A DNA stretch of 64,000 nt from Moesziomyces globuligerus. Lineage: Eukaryota > Basidiomycota > Ustilaginomycetes > Ustilaginales > Ustilaginaceae. Under the pieces are notes generated by a model, which ran no database searches, was not told where the DNA came from, and was given only the letters and a program-made list of their open reading frames with translations. This document shows, piece after piece, positions 12,601 through 21,377 of the stretch (its first letter is position 1; every line of letters begins with the position of its first letter). The stretch spans positions 62,001 to 126,000 of the forward strand of contig JARVLF010000008.1 in the NCBI GenBank assembly GCA_030849465.1. The letters are read 5' to 3'. A program made the translations under genes and the position numbers.

Positions 12601-12888
12601 TTGGGATGCGATGGGTGTGGCAGCGCCACTGGCGAGGCTGGACTGGCGAGGATCGAGATCCGAGTAGTTGTGAGCATGACGGAAGCCGGATCGATCTTGG
12701 AGGCCAAGGTCAGCGTCGGTGAGGCGGTACCGAGGTTCCTCGATGGCCTCGAGCGAGAGAGCGTTCAAGTCGGGGTCCTGGTCCGAGTAGTCGCCGGCGC
12801 TGGAGGAGGAGGAGCAGGAATAGGCGGAGAGCGCGGGCGAAGGGGAAGGGGAAGCGGATGGGACGGCATCCGAGAAAGGAGAGTCCAT
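9628..12888 (-). CDS. Choline/ethanolamine kinase, extended form
   Basis: Predicted ATP-dependent choline and/or ethanolamine kinase, first step of the CDP-choline (Kennedy) route to phosphatidylcholine. The single-exon protein has 1086 residues, about twice the usual fungal size. The fold can be traced in order: the SGAFTNAVF nucleotide-binding segment at about 253, VLLRVYG at about 281, NGRVEEFYD at about 322, the Brenner motif HNDAQYGN at about 660 and VIDFEYASPNPRGYDIANH at about 753, which holds the metal-binding Asp. Ser-rich, probably disordered segments form the first 200 residues, a block at about 400-545 between the kinase lobes, a block at about 675-745 between the two catalytic motifs, and much of the C-terminal part. 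Specificity for choline versus ethanolamine cannot be read from sequence. The start at 12888 is the first ATG of the frame. Confidence 0.9.
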   Translation of the reverse strand: MDSPFSDAVPSASPSPSPALSAYSCSSSSSAGDYSDQDPDLNALSLEAIEEPRYRLTDADLGLQDRSGFRHAHNYSDLDPRQSSLASGAATPIASQSSSSLRFIDTPHNASSSPVGAALSAFSSLYLGQSPRQHSDDAAPPAHLDLDTQTAAATAQDKQAHLPTDSDDEAADRETDADGFDALDVDEDDMHAEGVPAARGWRLDARQADTTQFRSKVIQLFSLQLQLQGWSQDSIDPSLLPLQPDRLKLKRISGAFTNAVFFASYQLPESTRPTLVGPPTVLLRVYGASSEALLSRRAELLILHTLSSLYEIGPHILGTFANGRVEEFYDCDPIHKDGMRDFGDREAYMLPGGSLVVKGREGRAHWVARRMNELHSVPLEVMRTVLEQGNLRGPSQKGFGRGIENHIMASSHRPRRKARSRHTPAPLEKDAASPHIYGLDRGLMRASPAPLGPGDPLPAGSIEIRGASAFAHRNSSTVSLDSLATSYNSQSSFSDDSPSLTGISSPTLSASSASGTPNSYFPPVTNGPMSPLALASQDRTSQKSKSSRGPYPGVWRRLKRWSVEAAKVIELVDRFAKTDSGAKAIAMCFSGHPSIRQELQADSSALSTATIGPTPGNLRNTLRAIRAIDLVSLYHEVEEFKRFVRKWERKEGPSRRVFAHNDAQYGNLLAIKHYNAASTAPATQTGHGLRDAKVAGLETPSIPAGMPRLLSNGVRRDSTTSATGSQSPDSVRSKSRSRVNFRKPPPLHHRIVVIDFEYASPNPRGYDIANHFQEWRADYHHPTLSWSLTHHGSYPDEEQRRKWLRAYVEQGRLLRMGGRATKGTSAALDVPGDIVLPPAVAPLQYASSSSAIHGPITAERPSAPVTPGTGAAQVAALEKSSGERSRPAPPQRASNESGASLKSGSSTLPSAMQREADGQSTRVIGRRGSNESISSSSWQAPPSGPLRAINASAPSTPAGSLGPMSPLLDGSASPQVTALASLDASIEREIDRLEREVHLWSPATHAVWGLWGIVFAKEELEAVLSKAAAEARGEPVKETVLSEISTPNVPSAACSETFDNLRYALGRVELFRQEFKQLKQMGIDAI

Positions 12889-13239
12889 GGCCGAGTCGTC
12901 GCGTCGAGCTTGCTCCGAGCTGGATCGGAGCTGGTGCTGGTGGTGTATGCGCGTCGAGGGTCAAGAAAGGTCTCTTTAAAAGCCTAGATCCATGTTGAGC
13001 TTTGCAGTGCTTGGAGTGGAAGGGATGAGGAGAGGCAGCTGACCGAGCACGGAACGGTGCGAAGTCAAGTTGGCTTGAGCTGCGCCGTCTCTTTGAGCTG
13101 TGAGAATGGGGTGGGGCGGAGAGGAGACTGAGGCGAGACAAAGCCGGCGTCGAGTGGAGATTGCTTTTGCGGATTCACGCATGCTCGGTCCATCCGAAAG
13201 CCACACTTCCGAATCGGTGGAATCCCATCGCGCGTCGAC

Positions 13240-13270
13240 CGATGCACTGCCGATGCACTGCCGATGCAGT
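13240..13270. repeat. 11-bp tandem repeat, 2.8 copies
   Basis: Unit CGATGCACTGC occurs at 13240-13250 and 13251-13261, with a partial third copy to 13270. It lies in the choline kinase/HIR1 intergenic region. Confidence 0.85.
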
Positions 13271-13475
13271 TCTGGCTCCTCGCAGCCCAGCAAGCCGCCT
13301 ACGCTTGTCACTCATTCTCACAGCCACTTCCAGGCACATCCCAAGCTTGTGAATGTCCGAGTCTAACAGTTTCCGCCTGCCTGACATTCACATTGGCGTT
13401 GACATGACTTCCGTACAGCCCAGACAGCCTCTGAGCTCGTTCTTCAGCAGTGGAGCAGCGACGCGGTTGCGCTCG

Positions 13476-13497
13476 CCTGCGGAACGCCTGCGGAACG
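13476..13497. repeat. 11-bp tandem repeat, two copies
   Basis: Unit GCCTGCGGAAC is repeated head to tail at 13476-13486 and 13487-13497 in the choline kinase/HIR1 promoter region. Confidence 0.8.
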
Positions 13498-13578
13498 CCT
13501 TGTGGCTCGGCGCATGCAACAAGCGCTGAACCCTGCGCGGCCAACGTCCAAGAGCCAGCCGAGAACAAGTGGGCCGCA

Positions 13579-13595
13579 TACAGTACGGTACTGTA
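13579..13595. repeat. 17-bp palindrome TACAGTAC-G-GTACTGTA
   Basis: Two perfect 8-bp inverted arms flank a single G. The right part contains GTACTGTAC, the complement of a GTACAGTAC motif also seen at 4411 and 23328. It may be a dimer binding site in the divergent promoter; this is inference. Confidence 0.7.
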
Positions 13596-13647
13596 CCCAA
13601 CGCAAAGTCGGATCTCGCATTTTCCCAAAGCTCGATTCACGTCGGAA

Positions 13648-13686
13648 GTGAGCTCCACGAGTGAGCTCCACGAGTGAGCTCCACGC
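13648..13686. repeat. 13-bp tandem repeat, three copies
   Basis: Unit GTGAGCTCCACGA is present three times head to tail at 13648-13660, 13661-13673 and 13674-13686, the last with one mismatch. Confidence 0.85.
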
Positions 13687-14123
13687 GTTGGCGGCAAGGC
13701 GACAAAGGTCAAGCTGTCGGCAGAGTGTTGATCATCATGCCTAACCCGCTCACACTCCATCGCTCTCACCGTAGCCAATTCCATCCAACCTATGGTCACC
13801 CTCACCTCGCTTCCCTCAACTCACTTTTGTGGCGCTCTGCTCTAAAGTGTTTGTCGTCGGCAAAGCCAGCCGCGACGCTGCGTCTCTTCACCGACCCTTC
13901 CTTCCCACCGCGGCTGCCTGGATCGGCTCGTCTCCGCACTCCGAGCTCAGCCATCCGCTTGCAGCAGTCTCCCGTCGCGCCCCAGGAGCCCACACTCACA
14001 TCCTTTCCAGAGACGCCCGCCTGCTCTGAATCGACCATCTCCTGACGTGCAGCAGCCACACCGAACTGAGCCACGCCGCCCGGCCGCGCGCTCTCCGGCC
14101 TTCCCGACGCGCCCACCTCAACC

Positions 14124-17100
14124 ATGTCCCTCATCCTTCCTGATTGGGTCGCGCACTACAATGATGAGAAGAAGGCCAAGCGCTCCACCATCTTCAGCGT
14201 CGCCGTCCATCCAGACTCGAGTCGACTGGCCACTGCCGGTCTAGACACCAAGATTCGCATCTGGTCCACCGCAGCCATCCTCTCGACCGCAGACGAGCCA
14301 CACCCCAACTCCCATCGTCTCCTCTCCACCCTCTCAAGACATACAGGCAGTGTCCTCGCCGTCCGCTGGGCCAACTCGGGCCGCTTCCTCGCTTCCGGCT
14401 CCGATGACACCGTAGCTCTCATCTGGGACCTCGACCCCAGCGGCATGGGCGGTGGCAGCTTCGGCTCCACCGACGTCAACATCGAGAGCTGGAGACCCTT
14501 TCGTCGTCTCGCAGGCCACGAGTCCGACGTCGTCGATCTCGCCTGGGCCGACGACGACGAATTCATCGCCACCGTCGGCCTCGACTCCAAGGTCTTCATC
14601 TGGTCCGGCACCACCTTTGAGCGCCTCCGCACCATCGACGGTCACCAGGGCTTCGTCAAGGGCGTCACCTTCGATCCCTTGGGCCAGTTCCTCGCCACCG
14701 CCTCCGATGACAAGACCGTCAAAGTATGGCGCACCTCCGACTGGGGCCTCGAAAAGTCCGTCACCGATCCTTTCACCACCAGCCCCTCCACCGCCTTCTT
14801 CCGCCGTCCCAGCTGGTCCCCGGACGGCAGCTTACTTCTCTGTGCCAACGCAATGAGCGGCCCCGTCTTTGTCGCCAGCGTCGTCAAGCGATCCAACTGG
14901 GCCAGCGACATCTACTTTGTCGGCCACGAGAACGCCGTCGTCGTCACTGCATTCAGCCCCAAGATCTTCGTCGGCTTCGATGGCGGCACCCATTCGTGCG
15001 TCGTCGCCTTGGGCTCCCTCGACCAATCCGTCTCCATTTGGGTCACTGGCCTCGAGCAGCCCGTCCTTGTGGCCAGGGATGTGTTTGAGCGCCAAGTCAT
15101 GGACCTTTCGTGGTCCGCAGATGGCTACACGCTCTACGCCTGCTCCTCGGACGGCACCGTCGCCGTCTTCAACCTCACACCCGAACTCATCTCGGACGCT
15201 CTGAGCTCCGAGAGGCTCGAGCAATCGCGAGCCAAACACGGCGTCAAGAAGATTCGAAACGCTGCTGCCTCTTCCAGCGCTGCCATGTCTATCGGCACCG
15301 CCGATCGACCCAATGTCCTCCAACCTCGCAAGGCTGGTCAAGCGCAGCCGGCAAGGGCGTCTGTTGCCCCGGTCCCCATCGCTGGCAGCGCGGCGCCCGT
15401 ACGACCGGCATCAGCAAGGACTGAACGTCTGCAACAGACCATCACCATCACCAAGGATGGCAAGCGTCGCATCCGGCCCACCTTGATCGGTGACGATCTC
15501 GCACCAACCCCGGCCCAAATCACACATCATGCGCCTGAACCGATCAACTCCCACGCTTCCATATCAGCCACACAGCAACATCACTTCCCCGCGATGCGCG
15601 AGGCGGTCGGCGGAACCACGACCGATGGATTCGGACCAGGACCGAGCGTCAACGGTGCGCACGCGGGCATGGTCAATGGCACTTTGCCAGCTAACGCAGC
15701 TGCAATGCTAGGTCACACGTCTGCAATGATGGTGCCATCGAGTGTTGCTTCCTCAATGATGCCCTACGTGCCCGTGGGACTGCCGTTCGGCATCATGCCG
15801 GAAGGTGCTACTCCCGAGGCCATGATGGAATTCTGGGCCGAGTTCCAGCAGCGCTTCATGCGCGGAAAGAAGCGACGGGCAGAGGGAGACGAGTCGGATT
15901 CGGACGATATCGAGCCCATCGGCAAGTTGCAGAAGGGCAAGACACGGTCCGACATCGGTCGTACGCTCGGTGGAGACACGCCTCGCGATGCGCCAGGCCC
16001 CAAGAAGGTGCTGCGCGAGGCGCTGACAGGAGTTAGCGGTATCGTCGAGCATGGCGTGCGAAAAGGAGTGCATCTCATGGTGCCCGAGGTGTCGAGCATC
16101 TACCGCCGCGACGAGAGCGGGATCAGGATCGAGATGCGCAACTTCGACGAGTCACGGCCCACCGAGATTGCACGGATCGACTTGGCAGACAAGGATCGGG
16201 TACTCTGGCTCGATTTCAGTCCGACCGCGGGTACGCTGGCGACGACGACGGCCTTCTTCTCTGCGGTAGCCCTCGAGGACTCGACGGTGCTGATCTACTC
16301 TGCGCGAGGGCGGAGGATCGGCAATCTGCTGCTGGACTCGGCATGCTACCGACTGGAAAGCAACGGAGTGGTGCTGATGGCGGTGACGGTGTCGGGACTG
16401 ATGTACCGATGGAACATCCGCTCGGATTGCGAGATCCACCGGCCAGTCTCGGTGCTCAATGTGTTGGGGGATCCCGAGAATCTGGTGTCGATGTCGGTTC
16501 ATGCGAACGGAGCGCCGATCGTGATCCTACACAGCGAGAAGGCGTACACGTTCGACGACAAGAAGCTCGGCTGGGTGTGCATCAGCGATGGGTGGTGGGC
16601 GGAGCACTCGGAAGCGTGGGACGGCCGCACACGCAGCCGCGGAAGCGAGGCATCCATCCGGGATCCGGTACGCGCAGTCGAGGCCGAGATCAACACGATG
16701 TACGTGCGTCGCGTGCATGGCGACAACCCGGTAGGCGCGCAGGAGGAATCCGAGGACGACGAGACGCCGCCAGTGGAGATGAGCGTTCCGGAAGACAAGA
16801 AGTCGGACTTTGTGATCGCCGTGACGCTGCGGCATCTGGAGGCGAGGATGATGGCGGCGGTGATCCTGGATAGCGCCAACGAGTACAAGAACCATCTGGT
16901 CGCGTATGCCAAGCGGCTGGCGGAAGAAGGGATCAAGAACCAGGCGGAGGACCTGATCAAATCGCTCATCGGACCGATCTACTACAAGCCCGAGAAGGAG
17001 CAGGACCGAGACTGGGAGCCAAGTGTCCTGGGCTTTGACAAGCGCCAGCTGTGCGGGCAGGTGCTGCAGATCCTCGCCCGACCGCGCAACTTGGTTTCGC

Positions 17101-17144
17101 TGGTGCAGCCATACCAGGAGATTCTATCCAACATGAAGGCGTAG
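14124..17144 (+). CDS. HIR1: HIR1/HIRA histone H3-H4 chaperone subunit
   Basis: Predicted WD40 subunit of the HIR complex, which deposits H3-H4 independently of replication and represses histone genes. The 1006-residue, intronless protein begins with a seven-bladed WD40 propeller (about residues 10-370), in which repeats such as HTGSVLAVRWANSGRFLASG and GHESDVVDLAW can be read. A Ser/Pro/Ala-rich linker follows, then a B-domain-like segment DGKRRIRPTLI at about 445 that in HIRA binds Asf1. The conserved Hira C-terminal domain (DRVLWLDFSP onward, about 690-830) includes LMYRWNI and a basic/helical end (about 880-1006). Length and order match the family. It is divergent from the choline kinase gene and followed by HOM2 on the same strand. 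Confidence 0.93.
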   Translation: MSLILPDWVAHYNDEKKAKRSTIFSVAVHPDSSRLATAGLDTKIRIWSTAAILSTADEPHPNSHRLLSTLSRHTGSVLAVRWANSGRFLASGSDDTVALIWDLDPSGMGGGSFGSTDVNIESWRPFRRLAGHESDVVDLAWADDDEFIATVGLDSKVFIWSGTTFERLRTIDGHQGFVKGVTFDPLGQFLATASDDKTVKVWRTSDWGLEKSVTDPFTTSPSTAFFRRPSWSPDGSLLLCANAMSGPVFVASVVKRSNWASDIYFVGHENAVVVTAFSPKIFVGFDGGTHSCVVALGSLDQSVSIWVTGLEQPVLVARDVFERQVMDLSWSADGYTLYACSSDGTVAVFNLTPELISDALSSERLEQSRAKHGVKKIRNAAASSSAAMSIGTADRPNVLQPRKAGQAQPARASVAPVPIAGSAAPVRPASARTERLQQTITITKDGKRRIRPTLIGDDLAPTPAQITHHAPEPINSHASISATQQHHFPAMREAVGGTTTDGFGPGPSVNGAHAGMVNGTLPANAAAMLGHTSAMMVPSSVASSMMPYVPVGLPFGIMPEGATPEAMMEFWAEFQQRFMRGKKRRAEGDESDSDDIEPIGKLQKGKTRSDIGRTLGGDTPRDAPGPKKVLREALTGVSGIVEHGVRKGVHLMVPEVSSIYRRDESGIRIEMRNFDESRPTEIARIDLADKDRVLWLDFSPTAGTLATTTAFFSAVALEDSTVLIYSARGRRIGNLLLDSACYRLESNGVVLMAVTVSGLMYRWNIRSDCEIHRPVSVLNVLGDPENLVSMSVHANGAPIVILHSEKAYTFDDKKLGWVCISDGWWAEHSEAWDGRTRSRGSEASIRDPVRAVEAEINTMYVRRVHGDNPVGAQEESEDDETPPVEMSVPEDKKSDFVIAVTLRHLEARMMAAVILDSANEYKNHLVAYAKRLAEEGIKNQAEDLIKSLIGPIYYKPEKEQDRDWEPSVLGFDKRQLCGQVLQILARPRNLVSLVQPYQEILSNMKA

Positions 17145-17550
17145 CGACCTGCGACCGCCGACGTCACTCGTCGTGCGAGCCTGTCCTCAACTTTGCCAGG
17201 ACATCTGTACTTGTAGAGCGTTGGTTTCGTCAGATCACGGGCCTGGAAACGACAGATGCAAAGATCCAACGTGTTTGATGCGAGAGTCTCACAGATACGG
17301 GCATTTTCAAAGTGACTCGATGCGAGAGCCGAGTTGGAAGAAAGTTTGGTGGAGGCGGCTGGACAGTGCGGGATTTCGAGCTCGGATTTGGACCTTGATT
17401 GCGGGATTAGTGCAGGCTCTTTGCAGGCAGCGGGTGGCCTGTGTGACTCGGTGGCGGGGGCGAGCCAGGAAGAAAGCACGCCTGCAGCGCACGGCGAGAC
17501 GTTGTGTCTTGCTTCCATCAACTTGTCAAGGTCTCTCTGATTCGTCAAAC
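17145..17550. other. HIR1-HOM2 intergenic region
   Basis: About 400 bp hold the HIR1 3' UTR and the HOM2 promoter and leader. The HOM2 reading frame stays open back to 17173, but no conserved residues are seen upstream of 17551, so this is taken as leader. No specific motif is recognised. Confidence 0.5.
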
Positions 17551-18660
17551 ATGTCGTCAGCCTCTTCATCATCGGCGAAGCTCAAGGTGGGCGTGCTTGG
17601 CGCCACGGGCACGGTGGGCCAGCGATTCATCCTGCAATTGGCAGCGCATCCGCAGTTTGAACTGGCGGCGCTCGGAGCGTCGTCGTCGTCGGCAGGCAAG
17701 ACGTACAGCAAGGCGGTCGAGGGCCGATGGAAGCAGATCCGACCCGTTCCGTCCAACGTTGCGCAGATGCCCGTGTACGAGTGCCAACCGGAACACTTTG
17801 CCGAGTGCGCCGTGGTCTTCTCGGGACTCGATTCGGGACCGGCAGGACCAGTGGAGGATGCGTTCCGCAAGGCGGAGCTGCGCGTCTTCTCGAACGCCAA
17901 GAACTATCGCACAGACCCGCTCTGCCCATTGGTGGTGCCGCTGGTCAACCCCGATCACATGGAGATCCTGCCATTCCAGAAGCAGCAGGTGGGCACCAAG
18001 ACGGGCTTCATCGTGACCAACGCCAACTGCTCCACCACGGGTATCGTGGTACCGCTCAAAGCGCTCGAGCAGAAGTTTGGCGCGCTGGACCGCGTGCTGG
18101 TCAACACGATGCAGGCCATCTCGGGAGCCGGCTATCCGGGTGTTTCGTCGCTGGACATCCTCGACAACGTGGTGCCGTTCATCAGCGGTGAGGAGGAGAA
18201 GATCGAGTGGGAGACGGCCAAGATCCTGGGCGGCATCAAGGCGGACAAGACGGCGTTCGACTACCACGAGCAGGACGAGCTCAAGGTGTCGGCGCACTGC
18301 AACCGTGTGCCGGTGATCGACGGTCACATGGAGTGCGTCTCGGTCTCGTTCAAGCAACGACCGGCACCGTCGGTGGAGGAGGTGAAGAAGTGCTTGGCCG
18401 AGTTCACCACCGAGGCGCAGAGGATCGGCGTGCACTCGGCGCCGGCGCAGGCCATCACGCTGCACGAGGAGAAGGACCGCCCGCAACCGCGCCTCGACCG
18501 CGACTGGCAGAACGGCGCCGGCGTCAACGTCGGCCGCGTGCGTGAGTGCCCCGTCTTTGACATCAAGTTTGTCGTCCTCTCCAACAACGTCATGATCGGC
18601 GCTGCCACCAGCTCCGTCATGAACGCCGAGATCGCCCTCGCCAAGGGTTACCTTTCGTGA
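17551..18660 (+). CDS. HOM2: Aspartate-semialdehyde dehydrogenase
   Basis: Catalyses NADPH-dependent reduction of aspartyl-4-phosphate to aspartate semialdehyde, the second step toward threonine, methionine and homoserine-derived amino acids; cytosolic. The 369-residue, intronless protein has the N-terminal dinucleotide loop GVLGATGTVGQRF (about residues 12-24), the nucleophile in NANCSTTG (Cys at about 160) and the base in RVPVIDGH (His at about 259). Length equals that of fungal orthologues. The frame is open for a further 126 codons upstream, but the family N-terminus starts at the ATG at 17551. Confidence 0.95.
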   Translation: MSSASSSSAKLKVGVLGATGTVGQRFILQLAAHPQFELAALGASSSSAGKTYSKAVEGRWKQIRPVPSNVAQMPVYECQPEHFAECAVVFSGLDSGPAGPVEDAFRKAELRVFSNAKNYRTDPLCPLVVPLVNPDHMEILPFQKQQVGTKTGFIVTNANCSTTGIVVPLKALEQKFGALDRVLVNTMQAISGAGYPGVSSLDILDNVVPFISGEEEKIEWETAKILGGIKADKTAFDYHEQDELKVSAHCNRVPVIDGHMECVSVSFKQRPAPSVEEVKKCLAEFTTEAQRIGVHSAPAQAITLHEEKDRPQPRLDRDWQNGAGVNVGRVRECPVFDIKFVVLSNNVMIGAATSSVMNAEIALAKGYLS

Positions 18661-18942
18661 TAGCACTCATAACAATCTCTGTGCTGCAGTAGAGCCTTTC
18701 TCCCTGTATCGTTTGCAAACTACGCTTCAGATGCCGCTCCTTCCTCATTCTTTGCCGTGCGAGGTTTTGCCAATGTTGTGTGGGGCCGCGTGCCTGCGGG
18801 CCAAGTTCTGTCTAGTTCAGTGCCATTGCACACCTTCTCAGCTACGAGAGGGTCTGTCGAGAGGAAAGGTCTACCGGATGTGAGGAGTCCAGTCTCCAAA
18901 AAAGACTTCAAATAAATGGCAGGGAAAAGAAAGCCAAAAAAG
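18661..18942. other. HOM2 3' flank
   Basis: Contains the presumed HOM2 3' UTR and the downstream flank of the minus-strand tRNA gene. The plus strand shows CAAATAAATGG near 18909 as an A/T-rich element. Nothing else is recognised. Confidence 0.45.
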
Positions 18943-19053
18943 TAGCTTCTGTCGGTTTCGATCCGACGACCTTTGGGTGTCACCACTCGGAAAGTGGAAA
19001 GGCAGATCATACATTGTATGAGCCCAACGCGCTACCTACTGCGCTAAGAAGCT
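18943..19053 (-). tRNA. tRNA-Met (CAT), elongator type, with 38-nt intron
   Basis: Read on the minus strand from 19053. The acceptor stem AGCTTCT pairs with AGAAGCT; the D arm is GCGC-AGTAGGTA-GCGC; the anticodon stem TTGGG pairs with CCCAA; the loop is CTCATA plus A, giving anticodon CAT; the T arm is GTCGG-ATCGAAA-CCGAC; the discriminator base is A at 18943. An intron of 38 nt (18979-19016) sits between positions 37 and 38, the canonical place for nuclear tRNA introns, and carries a TATG that can pair with the anticodon. The T loop begins ATCG rather than TTCG. The overall sequence resembles elongator rather than initiator tRNA-Met. The gene lies between HOM2 and DGK1. Confidence 0.93.
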
Positions 19054-19712
19054 GACGATGATAGAGGGATTCAACATTGTATACTCAATTCGTTGTGCAG
19101 TTTGAGAGCACGCTATTGCGACGCGCTTGAATGTTTGTGTTGTGGCTCGGCGCGTCTTTCTTGGCCGCGTGGCTGCGCAGCAGAGCATCGGCGATAGTTT
19201 GAGCGCGAATCAGCTCGCCGCGGTGGTCGTACAGGTCTGCACGACACAGCACAGCCCAGCAGAGCGCAGCACAGCAGAGCGCAGCACACAACAGACACAC
19301 GACCAGCGCAAAGGGCGTGTGCGTCACGCTTGTTCGCTCGTCGACGCACCTCCGCATCGCCCTCCGCCGTCTCGCTCGTCCATTGTCTTCCTGCCTCGCA
19401 CTTCATCAACCGCGCACAACACGACGCATTCGACGTGCGCATCCGCATAGCCTCACTGCTTTTGCATCCTCGCCACAGCCGGTACATCACATCCGGTCAG
19501 CTCCATTCCTCTCCACTTCACCTCGCACATTCAGCCGCTTCCAATCTCGACGTTCTTCGGTGCCACTACCACTGCTGCTCCTCGTGCATACACCTGCAGC
19601 ACATCCGCCAAACTTTTTCTTCCACCCTGCAGTGCTCAGAGTCGGCAGAGCCTATCCGGTCCCTCTCTTGAAGCCTCTCTCACGTGACGCTGGTCTTTCC
19701 CTCCTCCTCATC
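19054..19712. promoter_or_regulatory. Promoter and leader of DGK1 and upstream flank of the tRNA gene
   Basis: About 660 bp between the 5' end of the tRNA-Met gene and the DGK1 start. It contains a 15-bp direct repeat at 19258-19287 and becomes strongly C/T-rich toward the start codon, as fungal leaders do. The DGK1 frame is open back to 19317 without conserved content. Confidence 0.5.
19258..19287. repeat. 15-bp tandem repeat, two copies
   Basis: Unit AGCAGAGCGCAGCAC is repeated at 19258-19272 and 19273-19287, in the DGK1 upstream region. Confidence 0.85.
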
Positions 19713-21062
19713 ATGTCCTCCCGTCCTTCCGCCAAGGTGCTCTCCGAATCGCCTCGCTCCTCCCCACCTCCCATCGGCCCTTCTTCTCCTACCTCCGCCT
19801 ACAACGGCTCCGCACCTCCTCCCACCAAACACAAGTCCATCACACGCCAGCGATCGTCCTCGCTCCAGAAGGGCGCCGCCGTGCTCAGAGCACTCTCCCG
19901 AGCCGAGTCCGACTTTGACCGTGAGATGCTCGAGAGGAGCGCCATCCTCCAGCCCGACACTCCTCCCAGCCTCGCCGCTCCCGTTCAGGGCGCTGCAACC
20001 ACGCAGGACGCCGCTGCTTCCTCCTCCTCTTCGGCCGCCGATATGACCGCCAACGGCGCCAATCTGCGCCGCCGACACAAGTCGAGTCAACGCGACACCA
20101 CCGTCCCTTCCTCCAAACCTCGATCCAATGGCTCCGTCGTCCCCGCAAGCAAAAAGAGCTGGGAGATCCCACGCAAGATCTTCCACAGCTCCATCGGCTT
20201 CATGGTGCTTCACCTCTACCTCTCGGGCACCGATCTCAACGTCATCGTCCGCAACCTCTCCTACTTCCTCGGCGTCGTCGTCACCGCCGATGTCATCCGT
20301 CTCAACAACGACGACTTTGAGCGCATCTACGAAAACGTCCTCGGCTTCCTCATGCGCGAGTCCGAAAAGGACAAGGTCAACGGCGTCGTCTGGTACCTCG
20401 TCGGCGTCATCACCTCGCTCCACTTCTTCCCCGAGGACATCGCCTGCGTCTCGATCATGATCCTCTCGTGGTGCGACACGTGCGCCTCCACCTTCGGACG
20501 CGCCTTTGGCCGATACACGCCGCCGCTTCCCTCGCCGCCCTTTGCCCGCCGCAAGTCGACGGCCGGCTTTGTGGCCGCCATCATCAGCGGCGCGCTCACC
20601 TCGTACCTCTTCTGGTGCACCTCGATCGCCTCGGCCGGCATCCGCACCAACGGCATCTCCTGGTCCGGCTCGGGCTACGCCCACCCGGCCATCTTTGGCA
20701 CGGACCGCGCAGCGGGCGCGACAGGCACCGGTTGGCAGGGCCTCTCGATCGGCTTCCGCGGACAGAGCGGCGCAGGCCTCCTGCCCGGCGCATCGGGCCT
20801 CTCGGCCCAGTACCTCGGCGCCGACAGCATCGCCAAGGGCAAGCTCGGCACCGACGCTCTGCCCATCTACAACGATGTGCCCGGCATGCCCTGGTGGCTC
20901 CTCACGCTCGGCTCGGGCATCGTCGCCGGTGTCGCCGAGGGCCTCGAGCTCGGCGGCGTCGACGACAACCTCTCGCTCCCCATCCTCTCCGCCGCTGGCA
21001 TCTGGTCCTTCCTCTACTCCTGGGGCAGACTCGCTTCCGTTTGGCAGCGTTGGTCCTCCTAG
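19713..21062 (+). CDS. DGK1: CTP-dependent diacylglycerol kinase (Dgk1/Hsd1 family)
   Basis: Predicted ER/nuclear-envelope membrane enzyme that phosphorylates diacylglycerol to phosphatidate using CTP, opposing the lipin phosphatase. The protein has 449 residues from the ATG at 19713. Residues 1-148 are Ser/Pro-rich and probably cytosolic. From WEIPRKIFHSSIGF (about 150) onward it follows the CTP-transferase/polyprenol-kinase-like fold: hydrophobic helices, DVIRLNN, ILSWCDTCASTFGRAFGRYTPP (about residues 248-270, the conserved Asp and Gly region) and KSTAGFVAA. A 70-residue Gly/Ser-rich insert (about 310-385) precedes the last hydrophobic segment. The frame is open upstream to 19317, but the added residues are low complexity. 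The dolichol kinase Sec59 is a related alternative, but the N-terminal signature fits Dgk1 better. Confidence 0.88.
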   Translation: MSSRPSAKVLSESPRSSPPPIGPSSPTSAYNGSAPPPTKHKSITRQRSSSLQKGAAVLRALSRAESDFDREMLERSAILQPDTPPSLAAPVQGAATTQDAAASSSSSAADMTANGANLRRRHKSSQRDTTVPSSKPRSNGSVVPASKKSWEIPRKIFHSSIGFMVLHLYLSGTDLNVIVRNLSYFLGVVVTADVIRLNNDDFERIYENVLGFLMRESEKDKVNGVVWYLVGVITSLHFFPEDIACVSIMILSWCDTCASTFGRAFGRYTPPLPSPPFARRKSTAGFVAAIISGALTSYLFWCTSIASAGIRTNGISWSGSGYAHPAIFGTDRAAGATGTGWQGLSIGFRGQSGAGLLPGASGLSAQYLGADSIAKGKLGTDALPIYNDVPGMPWWLLTLGSGIVAGVAEGLELGGVDDNLSLPILSAAGIWSFLYSWGRLASVWQRWSS

Positions 21063-21377
21063 GACTCTGCAGCAGGGGCCCATCGGCAACCTGCACGTAT
21101 CGCTAGGATCTCAACATCCTCCGCACCCATTAACAACAAAAAATTACACAGACCGGACGCAACACGCGAGCTTTGACCTGCATCAAACCCACTTCCCCGG
21201 ATCCGCACGACGTGACCCACGTGGAAGTTGATGGGCATCGGCAGGTGATACCCACTCAAGCTTTGCACCGACTTGTCGCGCCTCTGATCGCCAAGACAAT
21301 AGAAAGATGAAATATGTTTCTGCTGCATTGCATTTCGGGTGGTGTGCTCTAAGGTCAGGTGGCTTGAAAGCCTCCGT
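21063..21377. other. Convergent 3' region of DGK1 and GH43 gene
   Basis: A 315-bp spacer between convergent stop codons; it should contain both 3' UTRs. A short A-rich run near 21135-21145 may act in 3'-end formation. No gene is seen. Confidence 0.5.

Larger units (their letters stand above)
12889..14123. promoter_or_regulatory. Divergent promoter of choline kinase and HIR1
   Basis: This 1.2-kb region drives choline kinase (minus) and HIR1 (plus). It contains three short tandem direct-repeat arrays and one 17-bp palindrome, listed separately. Near the HIR1 start it is C/T-rich, as expected of a 5' leader. Confidence 0.6.

Noticed and set aside
17569..18666. 365-codon minus-strand open frame across HOM2
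   Set aside because: Antisense shadow of a conserved enzyme; no motif.
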